This document shows, in pieces, positions 55,125 through 63,171 of a stretch of 64,000 nucleotides of DNA (position 1 is its first letter; every line of letters starts with the position of its first letter). This DNA comes from Carnobacterium viridans. GTDB taxonomy: Bacteria > Bacillota > Bacilli > Lactobacillales > Carnobacteriaceae. The position numbers and the translations under genes are program-made. The notes beneath the pieces were generated by a model that saw only the letters and a program-made list of their open reading frames with translations, was not told the origin of the DNA and made no database searches. The stretch lies in the NCBI RefSeq assembly GCF_900102725.1, contig NZ_FNJW01000008.1, positions 2,268,501 to 2,332,500 on the forward strand, in the 5' to 3' direction.

Positions 55125-55190
55125 AGAGAGGACTTGAAGATGGATAGAAGTTAAATAAAAGAATGTTTGGTTTAAAACATTCTTTTATTT
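55125..55190 (+). other. Mini-ORF plus hairpin, possible gene remnant
   Basis: AGAGAGGA (55125-55132) is spaced 7-8 bases from ATG 55140, which opens only four codons (MDRS) before TAA at 55152-55154. The stop merges into a perfect 16-bp stem (AAATAAAAGAATGTTT and its complement, 55153-55190). A T-rich stretch follows. This looks like a ribosome site, start and terminator with the body of the gene missing, or a tiny leader peptide. Confidence 0.4.
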
Positions 55191-55459
55191 AGAATGAATT
55201 TTTATTTGTATTCATTATCATTATTCTTATTTACGAAAAAGCTTATTAAATAAGGGGTTATATTTGTTTAAATGTGAACTAAAAAAATATTTTGTAAAAT
55301 TAATGTTAAAATTAAGTATAAGTGACAAAAAGATGGCAAAAAGGGTAGTAATTTTAAAATGAATGTTTTATAATAATATTGTAAGGCATTTCATAGTTTC
55401 ATTAACAGTCCTCAATTTTTTTGAACAATCTATCTGATTAAAAAAGGAGAGAATAACAT
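55191..55459 (+). promoter_or_regulatory. spxA upstream region
   Basis: This very AT-rich region holds a TATAAT box at 55369-55374 with a weak -35 near 55346. The long untranslated distance to spxA (about 80 bases) and the AT-richness suggest more than one promoter, as known for Bacillus spx, but only this box is clear. Confidence 0.4.
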
Positions 55460-55858
55460 ATGGTAACTTTATATACATCGCCTAGTTGCACATCATGTCG
55501 TAAAGCAAGAGCTTGGTTAGAAGAAAATAATATTACTTATAAAGAAAGAAATATTTTTTCTGAACCATTGACGATTGGTGAAATTAAATCAATCTTAAGA
55601 ATGACAGAAGATGGTACAGAAGAAATCATTTCGACTCGTTCTAAAGTATTTCAAGAACTAAATGTCGATCTTGACGACTTACCTTTAAATGAATTGTTTG
55701 ATTTGATTCAAGATAATCCTGGACTTCTACGTCGACCAATCATGGTAGATGAAAAGAGATTACAAGTTGGATACAACGAAGATGAAATCCGTCGCTTCTT
55801 GCCTCGTGAAGTAAGAGCGCTTGAATTAAAACAGGCACAACTGATAGTTGGAAATTAG
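55460..55858 (+). CDS. spxA: Redox-responsive transcription regulator Spx
   Basis: Spx binds the RNA polymerase alpha subunit and switches transcription under disulfide stress. The 132-residue ArsC-fold protein has the redox switch C10-T-S-C13 in [12 protein letters not shown] and the conserved [15 protein letters not shown] near residue 95. AAAGGAGAG precedes the ATG. In Bacillus it is degraded by ClpXP with the adaptor SpxH, whose gene is at 60030 in this window, and mecA follows as in the yjbD-mecA region. Confidence 0.95.
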   Translation: MVTLYTSPSCTSCRKARAWLEENNITYKERNIFSEPLTIGEIKSILRMTEDGTEEIISTRSKVFQELNVDLDDLPLNELFDLIQDNPGLLRRPIMVDEKRLQVGYNEDEIRRFLPREVRALELKQAQLIVGN

Positions 55859-55866
55859 TAATGAGG

Positions 55867-55904
55867 AAAAACTACACATCCCAAGGGTGTTGTAGTTTTT
55901 TTTT
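55867..55904 (+). terminator. Terminator after spxA
   Basis: AAAAACTACA pairs with TGTAGTTTTT, with CCC/GGG extending the stem, then more Ts. Confidence 0.85.
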
Positions 55905-56010
55905 GGTACTTTTAACTTTACATTTTATTTATTTCCTTTAGAATGGTTATATAGATTATTCATTAGTTGAAGTGTTTTAACGATGAAGAAGAGAAATGAG
56001 GTGTAGGACT

Positions 56011-56682
56011 ATGGAAATGGAACACATTAACGAAAACACCATCCGAGTATTAATTGAGAACGCTGATTTGGAAGAAAGAGGCGTAACGTTTCTAGATCTT
56101 TTAGGAAACCACAAGCAAATTGAAAATTTCTTTTATAGTATATTAGAAGAAGTGGATGTTGACGAACAATTCCATGAATCTGATGCCATAACATTTCAAG
56201 TGTTGCCAAATGGAAATGGTCTAGAATTGTTTATTAGTAAAGGTGGTCCATTAAACGATCAATTAGACTTTTCTTCAGCATCTGAGAATCTTAACTCAGA
56301 TGAATTCTCTCAATATATAAAAAAACAAATGGTACAAAATTTAGAAAAATCCGAAACTGAGATTGATGAAACCGTAAATCACATTGAAGACGAAATAAAA
56401 GAAGTTGTTTTGAGATTTAATCAATTTGAAGATATGATTGAATTATCAAAAATGATGCACGTAGATAAGGCACGCTCTAATCTCTTTCTCTACAAAGAAT
56501 GCTATTATTTGAATCTAGTCTTTTTTGTTAATGAAATGACTGAAAGAAGTGCTGATGAAGAAATTGCTCTTGCACTAGAGTTTGCTGAAAAGACAACTGT
56601 TACTCAAGGGGTTTTAGAAGAACATGGGAAGATACTCATGGAAAAAAATGCCTTAGAGTTAACACGTTATTACTTTAAATAA
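56011..56682 (+). CDS. mecA: Adaptor protein MecA
   Basis: MecA delivers substrates such as ComK or ComX to ClpCP and can act on Spx-linked pathways. The 223-residue protein has the N-terminal substrate-binding part (MEMEHINENTIRVLIENADLEERG), an acidic linker and the C-terminal ClpC-binding domain. ATG 56011 follows GAGGTG and yields the standard family N-terminus. A hairpin at about 56705-56738 ends the transcript before coiA. Confidence 0.94.
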   Translation: MEMEHINENTIRVLIENADLEERGVTFLDLLGNHKQIENFFYSILEEVDVDEQFHESDAITFQVLPNGNGLELFISKGGPLNDQLDFSSASENLNSDEFSQYIKKQMVQNLEKSETEIDETVNHIEDEIKEVVLRFNQFEDMIELSKMMHVDKARSNLFLYKECYYLNLVFFVNEMTERSADEEIALALEFAEKTTVTQGVLEEHGKILMEKNALELTRYYFK

Positions 56683-56704
56683 ACTAAATAGTATGAAATT
56701 GGAA

Positions 56705-56738
56705 ATCAAAGAAAGCTTATCTTTCTTTGGTTTTTTTT
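56705..56738 (+). terminator. Terminator after mecA
   Basis: CAAAGAAAG pairs with CTTTCTTTG around a short loop, followed by eight Ts. Confidence 0.85.
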
Positions 56739-56806
56739 GTTAGCAGCGTTTTCACCTTCTTTGCGGATAGTTTAAATAGAACAACAAAGAGAGGGGACTA
56801 ATTAGA

Positions 56807-57979
56807 ATGTTAGTTGCAGTAAGTAAGGAGAATCAGTATATCAATGCATTAGATGTGCAGAAAAATGAAAAACAAAAAAAGGACTATTACTGCCCAAGCT
56901 GTAAAGAACCAGTTTTTCTTAAACAGGGAGCAATCAAGCAACCTCATTTTACTCATTTTCAAAAAAGTGACTGTACTGTGTTTTCAGAAGGAGAAACCCA
57001 AGAACATATTTTAGGAAAAAAGATACTTTATCAGTGGCTCACACAACAAGAGATACCCTGTCAACTTGAAGCTTATTTGCCGAATTTAAAGCAGCGCCCA
57101 GATTTATTAGTCTGGTTAGATGAACAGACGCCAACTGCTATAGAGTTTCAATGCAGTGCTCTTTCTGCTGAGAGAATGATAGAACGAACATTAGGCTATA
57201 CTAAAAATGGCTATCGAGTTTATTGGATTTTAGGACAAAATTTCCATTTGAAAAATAAATTAACCAGTTTTCAGCGATTATTTATACAGGAACATAAAAA
57301 AATAGGATGCTACTTTTTAGAGTTGCATGTAGAATCAAACGATATTGCTATCCATTATGATATCAGTCAAGAGGGAAATTCATCCTATGTCATCTCTCAA
57401 TGTCGTTATTTAAAAATAGATAAAAATACTAGCTTAAATGCAGTAATTCACCAGTTCTCGCAGTACTCAAAAAATACTAAATTAGAATCTAAAAAAAAGT
57501 TGATCCAAAGCCATTATCTTTTAAATAGGGGGAGAAATTATCAAGTACCGATAATAGTGGACTTTCAAAAATACATTTATAAAAAAGGTGATTCATTGGT
57601 TTCTTTGCCACTAGAAGTTTATCTGCCTGTGAAAAATCAATTATTTATCAAAACACTTTCTTACTTCTGGAAGTATCAGTTTTTAGAATGGATAATGAAA
57701 AGAAATAGTGGGGAAATTATAACTAAAAAAGAAATAGACCAACAAACTACACTAATGATAAAAAATAATGACCTTAAATTTCACGTTATGCCTCTCGTCT
57801 CTGATGTAAGTAAAAGAAAATGTATCGTTCATTTTATTACGTCTTTGAACAAAAGGGGACTATTAACACTTATTTCTCAGTCAGAATGGATAGTACAAAA
57901 GGAACCACAGAGGTATAACAATGAAAAGGAAAAAATAGCAGAATTTTTAATGTTGGATGGGTCTTTTGTAGAATCATAA
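56807..57979 (+). CDS. coiA: Competence protein CoiA
   Basis: CoiA is a competence-induced nuclease-like protein needed for recombination of incoming DNA. The 390 residues include an N-terminal zinc-finger-like segment (YYCPSCKEPVFLKQG), a restriction-endonuclease-like core (RPDLLVWLDEQ...AIEFQCSALS) and a variable C-terminus. The core PD-ExQ pattern suggests a metal-dependent nuclease. GAGAGGGGA precedes ATG 56807. It sits between mecA and pepF, as in many Bacilli. I see no competence-box operator upstream with confidence. Confidence 0.92.
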   Translation: MLVAVSKENQYINALDVQKNEKQKKDYYCPSCKEPVFLKQGAIKQPHFTHFQKSDCTVFSEGETQEHILGKKILYQWLTQQEIPCQLEAYLPNLKQRPDLLVWLDEQTPTAIEFQCSALSAERMIERTLGYTKNGYRVYWILGQNFHLKNKLTSFQRLFIQEHKKIGCYFLELHVESNDIAIHYDISQEGNSSYVISQCRYLKIDKNTSLNAVIHQFSQYSKNTKLESKKKLIQSHYLLNRGRNYQVPIIVDFQKYIYKKGDSLVSLPLEVYLPVKNQLFIKTLSYFWKYQFLEWIMKRNSGEIITKKEIDQQTTLMIKNNDLKFHVMPLVSDVSKRKCIVHFITSLNKRGLLTLISQSEWIVQKEPQRYNNEKEKIAEFLMLDGSFVES

Positions 57980-58060
57980 GAGAATGTTAGAGGAATGTTC
58001 TTTATTTTAAAACAGTTTATGGTAAGATTAATGATAAGATAATTCCTAGGAGGTCTTTTA

Positions 58061-59875
58061 ATGAGTGAATCAAAAAAACTGCCAATAAGAAATAAAGTAC
58101 CTAATGAATTGACATGGGATTTACAAGTAATTTTTCAATCCGATGATGATTTCAAACAATCTTATAAAGAACTTGAAACTAAAATAGAATCTGTTATATC
58201 ATATAAAAGAACACTTAGTAATGGTTCAGAAAGTTTTTTAAAAGCTATTCAATCTATTTTAGATCTATCCAATCAATTGGAAACACTGTATGTCTATGCT
58301 CAATTAAAAAATGATCAAGATACAACAAATTCAATTTATCAAGGAATGTATGAACAGGCCAGTAAATTAGCAACACAAGCTAATGAAGCCATCTCATGGT
58401 TTGAACCTGAAGTTTTAGAATTGTCAGAAGAAAAAATAGCCCACTATTTTAGTGAGAATGAAGATTTAGTCATTTACAAACATTTTATCGAACAATTAAC
58501 TGCTGCTAGAAAACACGTTTTGAGTGCCAATGAAGAAGCCTTGTTAGCAGGGGCAGGAGAAATTTTTAATGCTTCAAGTCGCACATTTAATATTTTGAAT
58601 AATGCAGATATAACTTTCCCAACCATTAAGGACGAGGAAGGAAACAATATTCAGTTATCGCACGGTGTATATGGACAACTAATGGAAAGTACTGATCGCT
58701 CTGTCCGCGAATCAGCTTTCAAACAGTTATATAAAGTGTATGAAGGTTTACAAAATACTTTTTCAAGTACTCTTTCCTCACACGTTAAATACCATAATTA
58801 CAATGCCAAAGTCCATCACTATCAATCTGCACGTGAGAAAGCATTAAGCAACAACCATATACCAGAAGCTGTACATGATACTTTATTAGACATTGTTCAT
58901 GAACATTTACCATTGCTGCATCGTTATGTTGCTTTGAGAAAAGATCTACTAGAGGTAGAAGAACTTCATATGTACGATATGTATACTCCAATAAGTGGTG
59001 AAGCAGGAATTAAGTATACGTATAAAGATGCCCAAGCAGAAACATTAAAAGCATTGGAACCTCTAGGTGAAGATTACTTGTCTGTACTTAAAAAAGCATT
59101 TAATAACCGTTGGATCGACAGTATCGAAAATGAAGGGAAAAGAAGTGGTGCCTATTCTTCTGGAGCATACGACACGAATCCTTACATCTTATTAAACTGG
59201 CATGATTCTTTAAATCATTTATATACACTGGTCCATGAGCTGGGTCATAGTGTTCACAGCTATTATACAAGAACGAATCAACCCTATGTCTATGGTGATT
59301 ATTCTATTTTCTTAGCTGAAATAGCTTCCACTACAAATGAAAATATTTTAACGGATTATTTATTAGAGACACAAAAAGATCCAAAAGTTAGAGCTTATGT
59401 GTTGAATCATTATTTAGATGGATTTAAAGGAACTATATTTAGACAAACTCAGTTTGCGGAGTTTGAACATTTTATTCATGAAGAAGATGCAAAAGGAACA
59501 CCTTTAACAAGTGAGTTCTTATCAAATTATTACAGTGATTTGAATGCCCGTTATTACGGGCCAGATGTTGTGAAGGATCCTGAAATTGCTTTCGAATGGA
59601 CTAGGATACCTCATTTTTATTACAATTACTATGTTTATCAATATTCAACAGGATTTTCAGCTGCTACAGCTTTAGCTGCTAAGATTGTCAATGGTGAAGA
59701 AGGTGCTTTAGACAACTATTTAAATTATTTGAAATCTGGAAGCAGCGATTATCCTATTGAAGTAATGAAAAAAGCAGGCGTAGACATGACTAAGAAAACC
59801 TATCTAGAAGATGCTATGAAAGTTTTTGAATCTAGATTAAATGAATTAGAAGAGCTTATTGAAACGTTAAAATAA
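58061..59875 (+). CDS. pepF: Oligoendopeptidase F
   Basis: This M3-family zinc endopeptidase of 604 residues cuts short oligopeptides in the cytosol and completes peptide use after Opp import. The zinc motif HELGHSVH lies at about residues 390-397, with the third ligand Glu in the following helix (FLAEIASTTNE). TAGGAGG precedes ATG 58061. The terminator beyond is shared with spxH, and repeat copy E sits next to it. Confidence 0.95.
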   Translation: MSESKKLPIRNKVPNELTWDLQVIFQSDDDFKQSYKELETKIESVISYKRTLSNGSESFLKAIQSILDLSNQLETLYVYAQLKNDQDTTNSIYQGMYEQASKLATQANEAISWFEPEVLELSEEKIAHYFSENEDLVIYKHFIEQLTAARKHVLSANEEALLAGAGEIFNASSRTFNILNNADITFPTIKDEEGNNIQLSHGVYGQLMESTDRSVRESAFKQLYKVYEGLQNTFSSTLSSHVKYHNYNAKVHHYQSAREKALSNNHIPEAVHDTLLDIVHEHLPLLHRYVALRKDLLEVEELHMYDMYTPISGEAGIKYTYKDAQAETLKALEPLGEDYLSVLKKAFNNRWIDSIENEGKRSGAYSSGAYDTNPYILLNWHDSLNHLYTLVHELGHSVHSYYTRTNQPYVYGDYSIFLAEIASTTNENILTDYLLETQKDPKVRAYVLNHYLDGFKGTIFRQTQFAEFEHFIHEEDAKGTPLTSEFLSNYYSDLNARYYGPDVVKDPEIAFEWTRIPHFYYNYYVYQYSTGFSAATALAAKIVNGEEGALDNYLNYLKSGSSDYPIEVMKKAGVDMTKKTYLEDAMKVFESRLNELEELIETLK

Positions 59876-59884
59876 AACACATCA

Positions 59885-59918
59885 AAAAAAACTGAGCCGG
59901 CTAGCTCAGTTTTTTTTT
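59885..59918. terminator. Bidirectional terminator, pepF / spxH
   Basis: AAAACTGAGC pairs with GCTCAGTTTT around CGGCTA, with A-runs and T-runs on the two sides. Confidence 0.9.
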
Positions 59919-59999
59919 GACTCTATACTTTTTAGTGTTGATAGCTTAGTTAAATTGGTTACAGGATATTTCTGGAGGAATAAGGTTTGACGAAGAGTC
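59919..59999 (+). repeat. Dispersed MITE-like element, copy E (81 bp)
   Basis: This short copy begins GACTCTATACTTTTTAGTG and runs through GTTGATAGCTTAGTTAAATT and TTCTGGAGGAATAAGGTTTG. It then jumps to the right end, GACGAAGAGTC. The inner right arm CTATCAACAC is missing, so it is an internal-deletion form. It was inserted in the T-tail of the pepF terminator: the left flank is TTTTTTTT and the right flank TTTTTTAG. Confidence 0.85.
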
Positions 60000-60029
60000 T
60001 TTTTTAGATGTGTGGACTAGAAAATAAGA

Positions 60030-60716
60030 TTATAATACTTGTAATGAAGCTTTATTAATGGAACGAATACCATTTTTAGAAATCATTTGATTTCTTGCTT
60101 CGATAATCAATGGGTTAGGGTTATGCAAGGCTTGAAGCAATTCAACTGTGATGCCTTCTTCAATTAATAAACCATGATCTTTATGTTGATTACTAAATAA
60201 CACACAAGAAGGAGCGCTAGAAGCATTCATTTCACGAGCTACTTTTTGATCAGCTTCAAAAGAGGTTTTTGTAAATTCTAATTCTTTATCTTCAAGAAAC
60301 ATTGGAATATCTAATTTAACTTTTTTAGCTACTTCTAAAACAAGAGCTTCTGAAAAAGATTTCTTTTGTTCAATTAGTGCATCTTGCAATTCTAGTAAAA
60401 AATTACGACCTTTTTTCTTTCCTTGCATTGTCGCAGCAGAATAATAAAGACAACTATCATAAGTCACAGAACATACAGCATTACGTAAATTCAAATCACT
60501 TTTCGATAAATTATTTGTAGCAAGATACTGAGTAACGGTACTTAAATTATGAATAGGAATAAAGTGAACGCGTATTTTACTAGTAGATTTTTCAACGAAC
60601 TTCAAAACTTCTTTTTCAGCTCGCAAGCAACGGGAGTCAATTGGATTAATAAATAAATAAATTTCAGTCATTTCATTATGATTGGATTCATTTTTTGTAT
60701 GTGTAGTTGAGAACAT
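60030..60716 (-). CDS. spxH: ClpXP adaptor SpxH (YjbH), DsbA-like fold
   Basis: SpxH presents Spx to ClpXP for degradation in unstressed cells. The 228-residue protein has a thioredoxin/DsbA-like fold (FINPIDSRCLRAEKEVLKFV). Bacillus and Staphylococcus relatives, as I recall, carry two cysteines at the start of this helix; here the first is Asp (PIDSRC) and only the second remains. A C-terminal adaptor part follows (SSAPSCVLF). AAGGTGA precedes the ATG. It is near spxA and mecA, which supports the assignment. Confidence 0.85.
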   Translation of the reverse strand: MFSTTHTKNESNHNEMTEIYLFINPIDSRCLRAEKEVLKFVEKSTSKIRVHFIPIHNLSTVTQYLATNNLSKSDLNLRNAVCSVTYDSCLYYSAATMQGKKKGRNFLLELQDALIEQKKSFSEALVLEVAKKVKLDIPMFLEDKELEFTKTSFEADQKVAREMNASSAPSCVLFSNQHKDHGLLIEEGITVELLQALHNPNPLIIEARNQMISKNGIRSINKASLQVL

Positions 60717-60906
60717 TTATTTTCACCTTAGCCTTAATAGTTCGATTTTTATATTTATATACGTGGTCTTTTTGTTAACAAATATACTTTATCAAAAATA
60801 GCTAAAAAAATATAATAAAGGGTCTTGTTTTTGATTTAAAATTTGTATGAGTTGTAACAAAGTCGCCACATTTCAGATGAAATCGTTTAATAGCAATGAT
60901 AAACCG

Positions 60907-61479
60907 TTATATTGACTCCATCATTCGAACAATTTTATTCTTAGTGGGTCTTTTTTCTATTGAATGTTTCTTTAAAAATTGTTCAAAGTAAACTTTTCCA
61001 ATTGAACGAGAGGCTGCTTCAAATTCCAATTCATAATCATTATTTGTGCCATATGAACTTTTATCTAATACAATAAGTCCTTGAGCAATCCTTTTTTCAC
61101 ACCGCTTAGTTGTTAAAGATCCGAATAAACGCAGATTTTTTAGATCAATTTGTAATTCAGTAAGTTTTTTTGCTACATAGCCATCCGTTTTAATAGTCTT
61201 TGAATTTAAAAATTGTTGTGCTTCTTTTAATGATAAAGAATCAGTTGTTTCTAATATATCTTCCCCAAGAGGTGTTTTTAAGGTTAATTCAGCTGAAGAT
61301 GTAAATAAGCGAATGCGCAAAGCTGAGTGTTTATTTTTTAGTTTCCAATCTGTAGTATCATAATAATGATTTTCTTGAGTGTAACAATCATTTTCAGACA
61401 AGTTTAAGTTCTTTAATAAATTGGTGTATTCTGTTTTTGTTAAATTATTTTTAAATTCAATTTCTATTTGCTGAGTCAT
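60907..61479 (-). CDS. yjbK: CYTH domain protein YjbK
   Basis: The 190-residue CYTH (adenylate cyclase/thiamine triphosphatase) fold protein has the ExExK signature at residues 6-10 (EIEFK). Alternating basic and acidic tunnel residues follow. Such enzymes hydrolyse triphosphates such as inorganic triphosphate; the substrate here is not known. AAAAGGAGAA precedes the ATG. It is divergent to relQ, as in the Bacillus yjbK-yjbM neighbourhood. Confidence 0.9.
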   Translation of the reverse strand: MTQQIEIEFKNNLTKTEYTNLLKNLNLSENDCYTQENHYYDTTDWKLKNKHSALRIRLFTSSAELTLKTPLGEDILETTDSLSLKEAQQFLNSKTIKTDGYVAKKLTELQIDLKNLRLFGSLTTKRCEKRIAQGLIVLDKSSYGTNNDYELEFEAASRSIGKVYFEQFLKKHSIEKRPTKNKIVRMMESI

Positions 61480-61636
61480 CCAGTTATTCTCCTTTTAAAT
61501 CAATTTAGTGAATCTATTTATTTTATCATTTAATTTCTATTTTAGTATATTTCTTCTTTTAGAGGAAATATGGTAAAATGGAGCCATATCACACTTTAAA
61601 TAGTGTAAATCACAAGTTCCTAAAAGAGGGTATAAA

Positions 61637-62299
61637 ATGATGGATCAAAATTGGGAAAATTTTTTAACACCTTATAATCAAGCTGTTGAAGAGTTGAAAA
61701 TTAAATTAAAAGGTATTCGCAAAGAATATAGTAGAAGTAATATGCATGTACCGATTGAATTTGTTACGGGAAGAGTAAAGCCAGTGAATAGTATTATTGG
61801 AAAAGCTGCATTAAGGAATATTTCTTTTAAAGATTTAGAGACTGAAATGCAAGATATAGCAGGACTAAGAATCATGTGTCAATTTGTAGAGGACATTCAT
61901 GAAGTCGTGAAGCTGTTAAGAAATCGAAATGATATGAAAATTATTGAAGAAAGAGATTATATCTCGAATAAGAAAGAAAGTGGTTACCGTTCTTATCATG
62001 TTGTGTTTGAATATCCAGTACAATTAATTCATGGTGAAAAGAAAATTCTTGTTGAGATACAGGTGCGGACGTTAGCTATGAATTTTTGGGCAACGATTGA
62101 ACATTCGTTAAATTACAAATATCAAGGTGAGTTTCCGGATGCCATCAATGTCCGGTTAAAAAGAGCAGCAGAAGCCGCTTTTCAATTAGATGAAGAAATG
62201 TCTCAAATTAGAGAAGAAATCCAAGAAGCACAGCACTTATTTTCTCATAATAAAAGAACAGCGATCAATAAAGCACCTGAAAACAATGATTTTTTTTAA
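61637..62299 (+). CDS. relQ: Small alarmone synthetase RelQ (YjbM family)
   Basis: RelQ makes (p)ppGpp from ATP and GTP/GDP without a hydrolase domain. The 220-residue protein has the RelA/SpoT synthetase core. The GTP-side region is VTGRVKPVNSIIGKA, then DIAGLRIMC, and the catalytic region is SGYRSYHVVFE...EIQVRTLAMNFWATIEH. AGAGGGT precedes ATG 61637; ATG 61640 is an alternative. It heads relQ-nadK-pseudouridine synthase, the conserved yjbM-N-O order. An extended -10 (TGGTAAAAT) lies near 61571-61579. Confidence 0.95.
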   Translation: MMDQNWENFLTPYNQAVEELKIKLKGIRKEYSRSNMHVPIEFVTGRVKPVNSIIGKAALRNISFKDLETEMQDIAGLRIMCQFVEDIHEVVKLLRNRNDMKIIEERDYISNKKESGYRSYHVVFEYPVQLIHGEKKILVEIQVRTLAMNFWATIEHSLNYKYQGEFPDAINVRLKRAAEAAFQLDEEMSQIREEIQEAQHLFSHNKRTAINKAPENNDFF

Positions 62300-62358
62300 T
62301 GCATATTGATTGAAGCTGCTACAGCAACATGTTTAAATGAAAAAAGGAGGGGACAACT

Positions 62359-63171
62359 TTGAAAATAGCAGTAGTTAATAATAATGTTGAGCAATCTTTA
62401 AAGCTAGCCGAACAATTTCGGATACTCTGTTTGAAGAACCGTCTTCAGTTAGATGATAAAAATCCAGATGTCGTTGTAACGATTGGTGGAGATGGAACGT
62501 TGTTGTCCGCCTTTCATAGGTATGCCCACATGCTTGATAAAGTCCGCTTTGTGGGTGTACATACAGGACATTTAGGCTTTTATACCGATTGGCGAGATTA
62601 TGAATTAGAAGATCTCGTTGCAAGTTTGCTTAAAGATAAAGGCGAAAGTGTTAGTTATCCTTTACTTGATGTAAAAGTGACGTATCAAGGACAAAAGGAA
62701 CCTTCTCACTTTTTATCTTTAAATGAATCAACAATGAAACGTATAGACGGGACTATGGTGTGTGATGTCTTTATAAAGGACGAGTTGTTTGAGCGGTTTA
62801 GGGGAGATGGGATGTGTATCTCAACGCCTACTGGTTCAACAGGTTACAATAAGTCTGTTGGAGGAGCTGTTATCCATCCACGTCTTGAAGCATTGCAGTT
62901 AACTGAAATCGCACCAATTAATAATCGCGTTTTTCGCATCTTAGGATCTCCTTTAATTGTGGCACGAGATGAATGGATCAGAATAAAACCACTTACTACA
63001 GAAGGATTTGTTTTAACGATTGACCAGTTAACCTCTTCTGAGAAGAATATTACTGAATTAACTTATAGCATTGCGAAAGAACGCATTCACTTTGCTCGAT
63101 ACAGACACACTCATTTCTGGAGTCGAGTTGAAGATGCTTTTATTGGAGCGAAAAAAAAATATGAAATTTAG
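62359..63171 (+). CDS. nadK: NAD kinase
   Basis: NAD kinase phosphorylates NAD to NADP. The 270-residue protein has the GGDGTLLSAFHRY motif (about residues 45-57), the NE motif in LNESTMKR and the Gly-rich CISTPTGSTGYNKS. It starts at TTG 62359 behind AAAAAGGAGGGG. The 3' end overlaps the next gene by 11 bases. Confidence 0.95.
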   Translation: MKIAVVNNNVEQSLKLAEQFRILCLKNRLQLDDKNPDVVVTIGGDGTLLSAFHRYAHMLDKVRFVGVHTGHLGFYTDWRDYELEDLVASLLKDKGESVSYPLLDVKVTYQGQKEPSHFLSLNESTMKRIDGTMVCDVFIKDELFERFRGDGMCISTPTGSTGYNKSVGGAVIHPRLEALQLTEIAPINNRVFRILGSPLIVARDEWIRIKPLTTEGFVLTIDQLTSSEKNITELTYSIAKERIHFARYRHTHFWSRVEDAFIGAKKKYEI

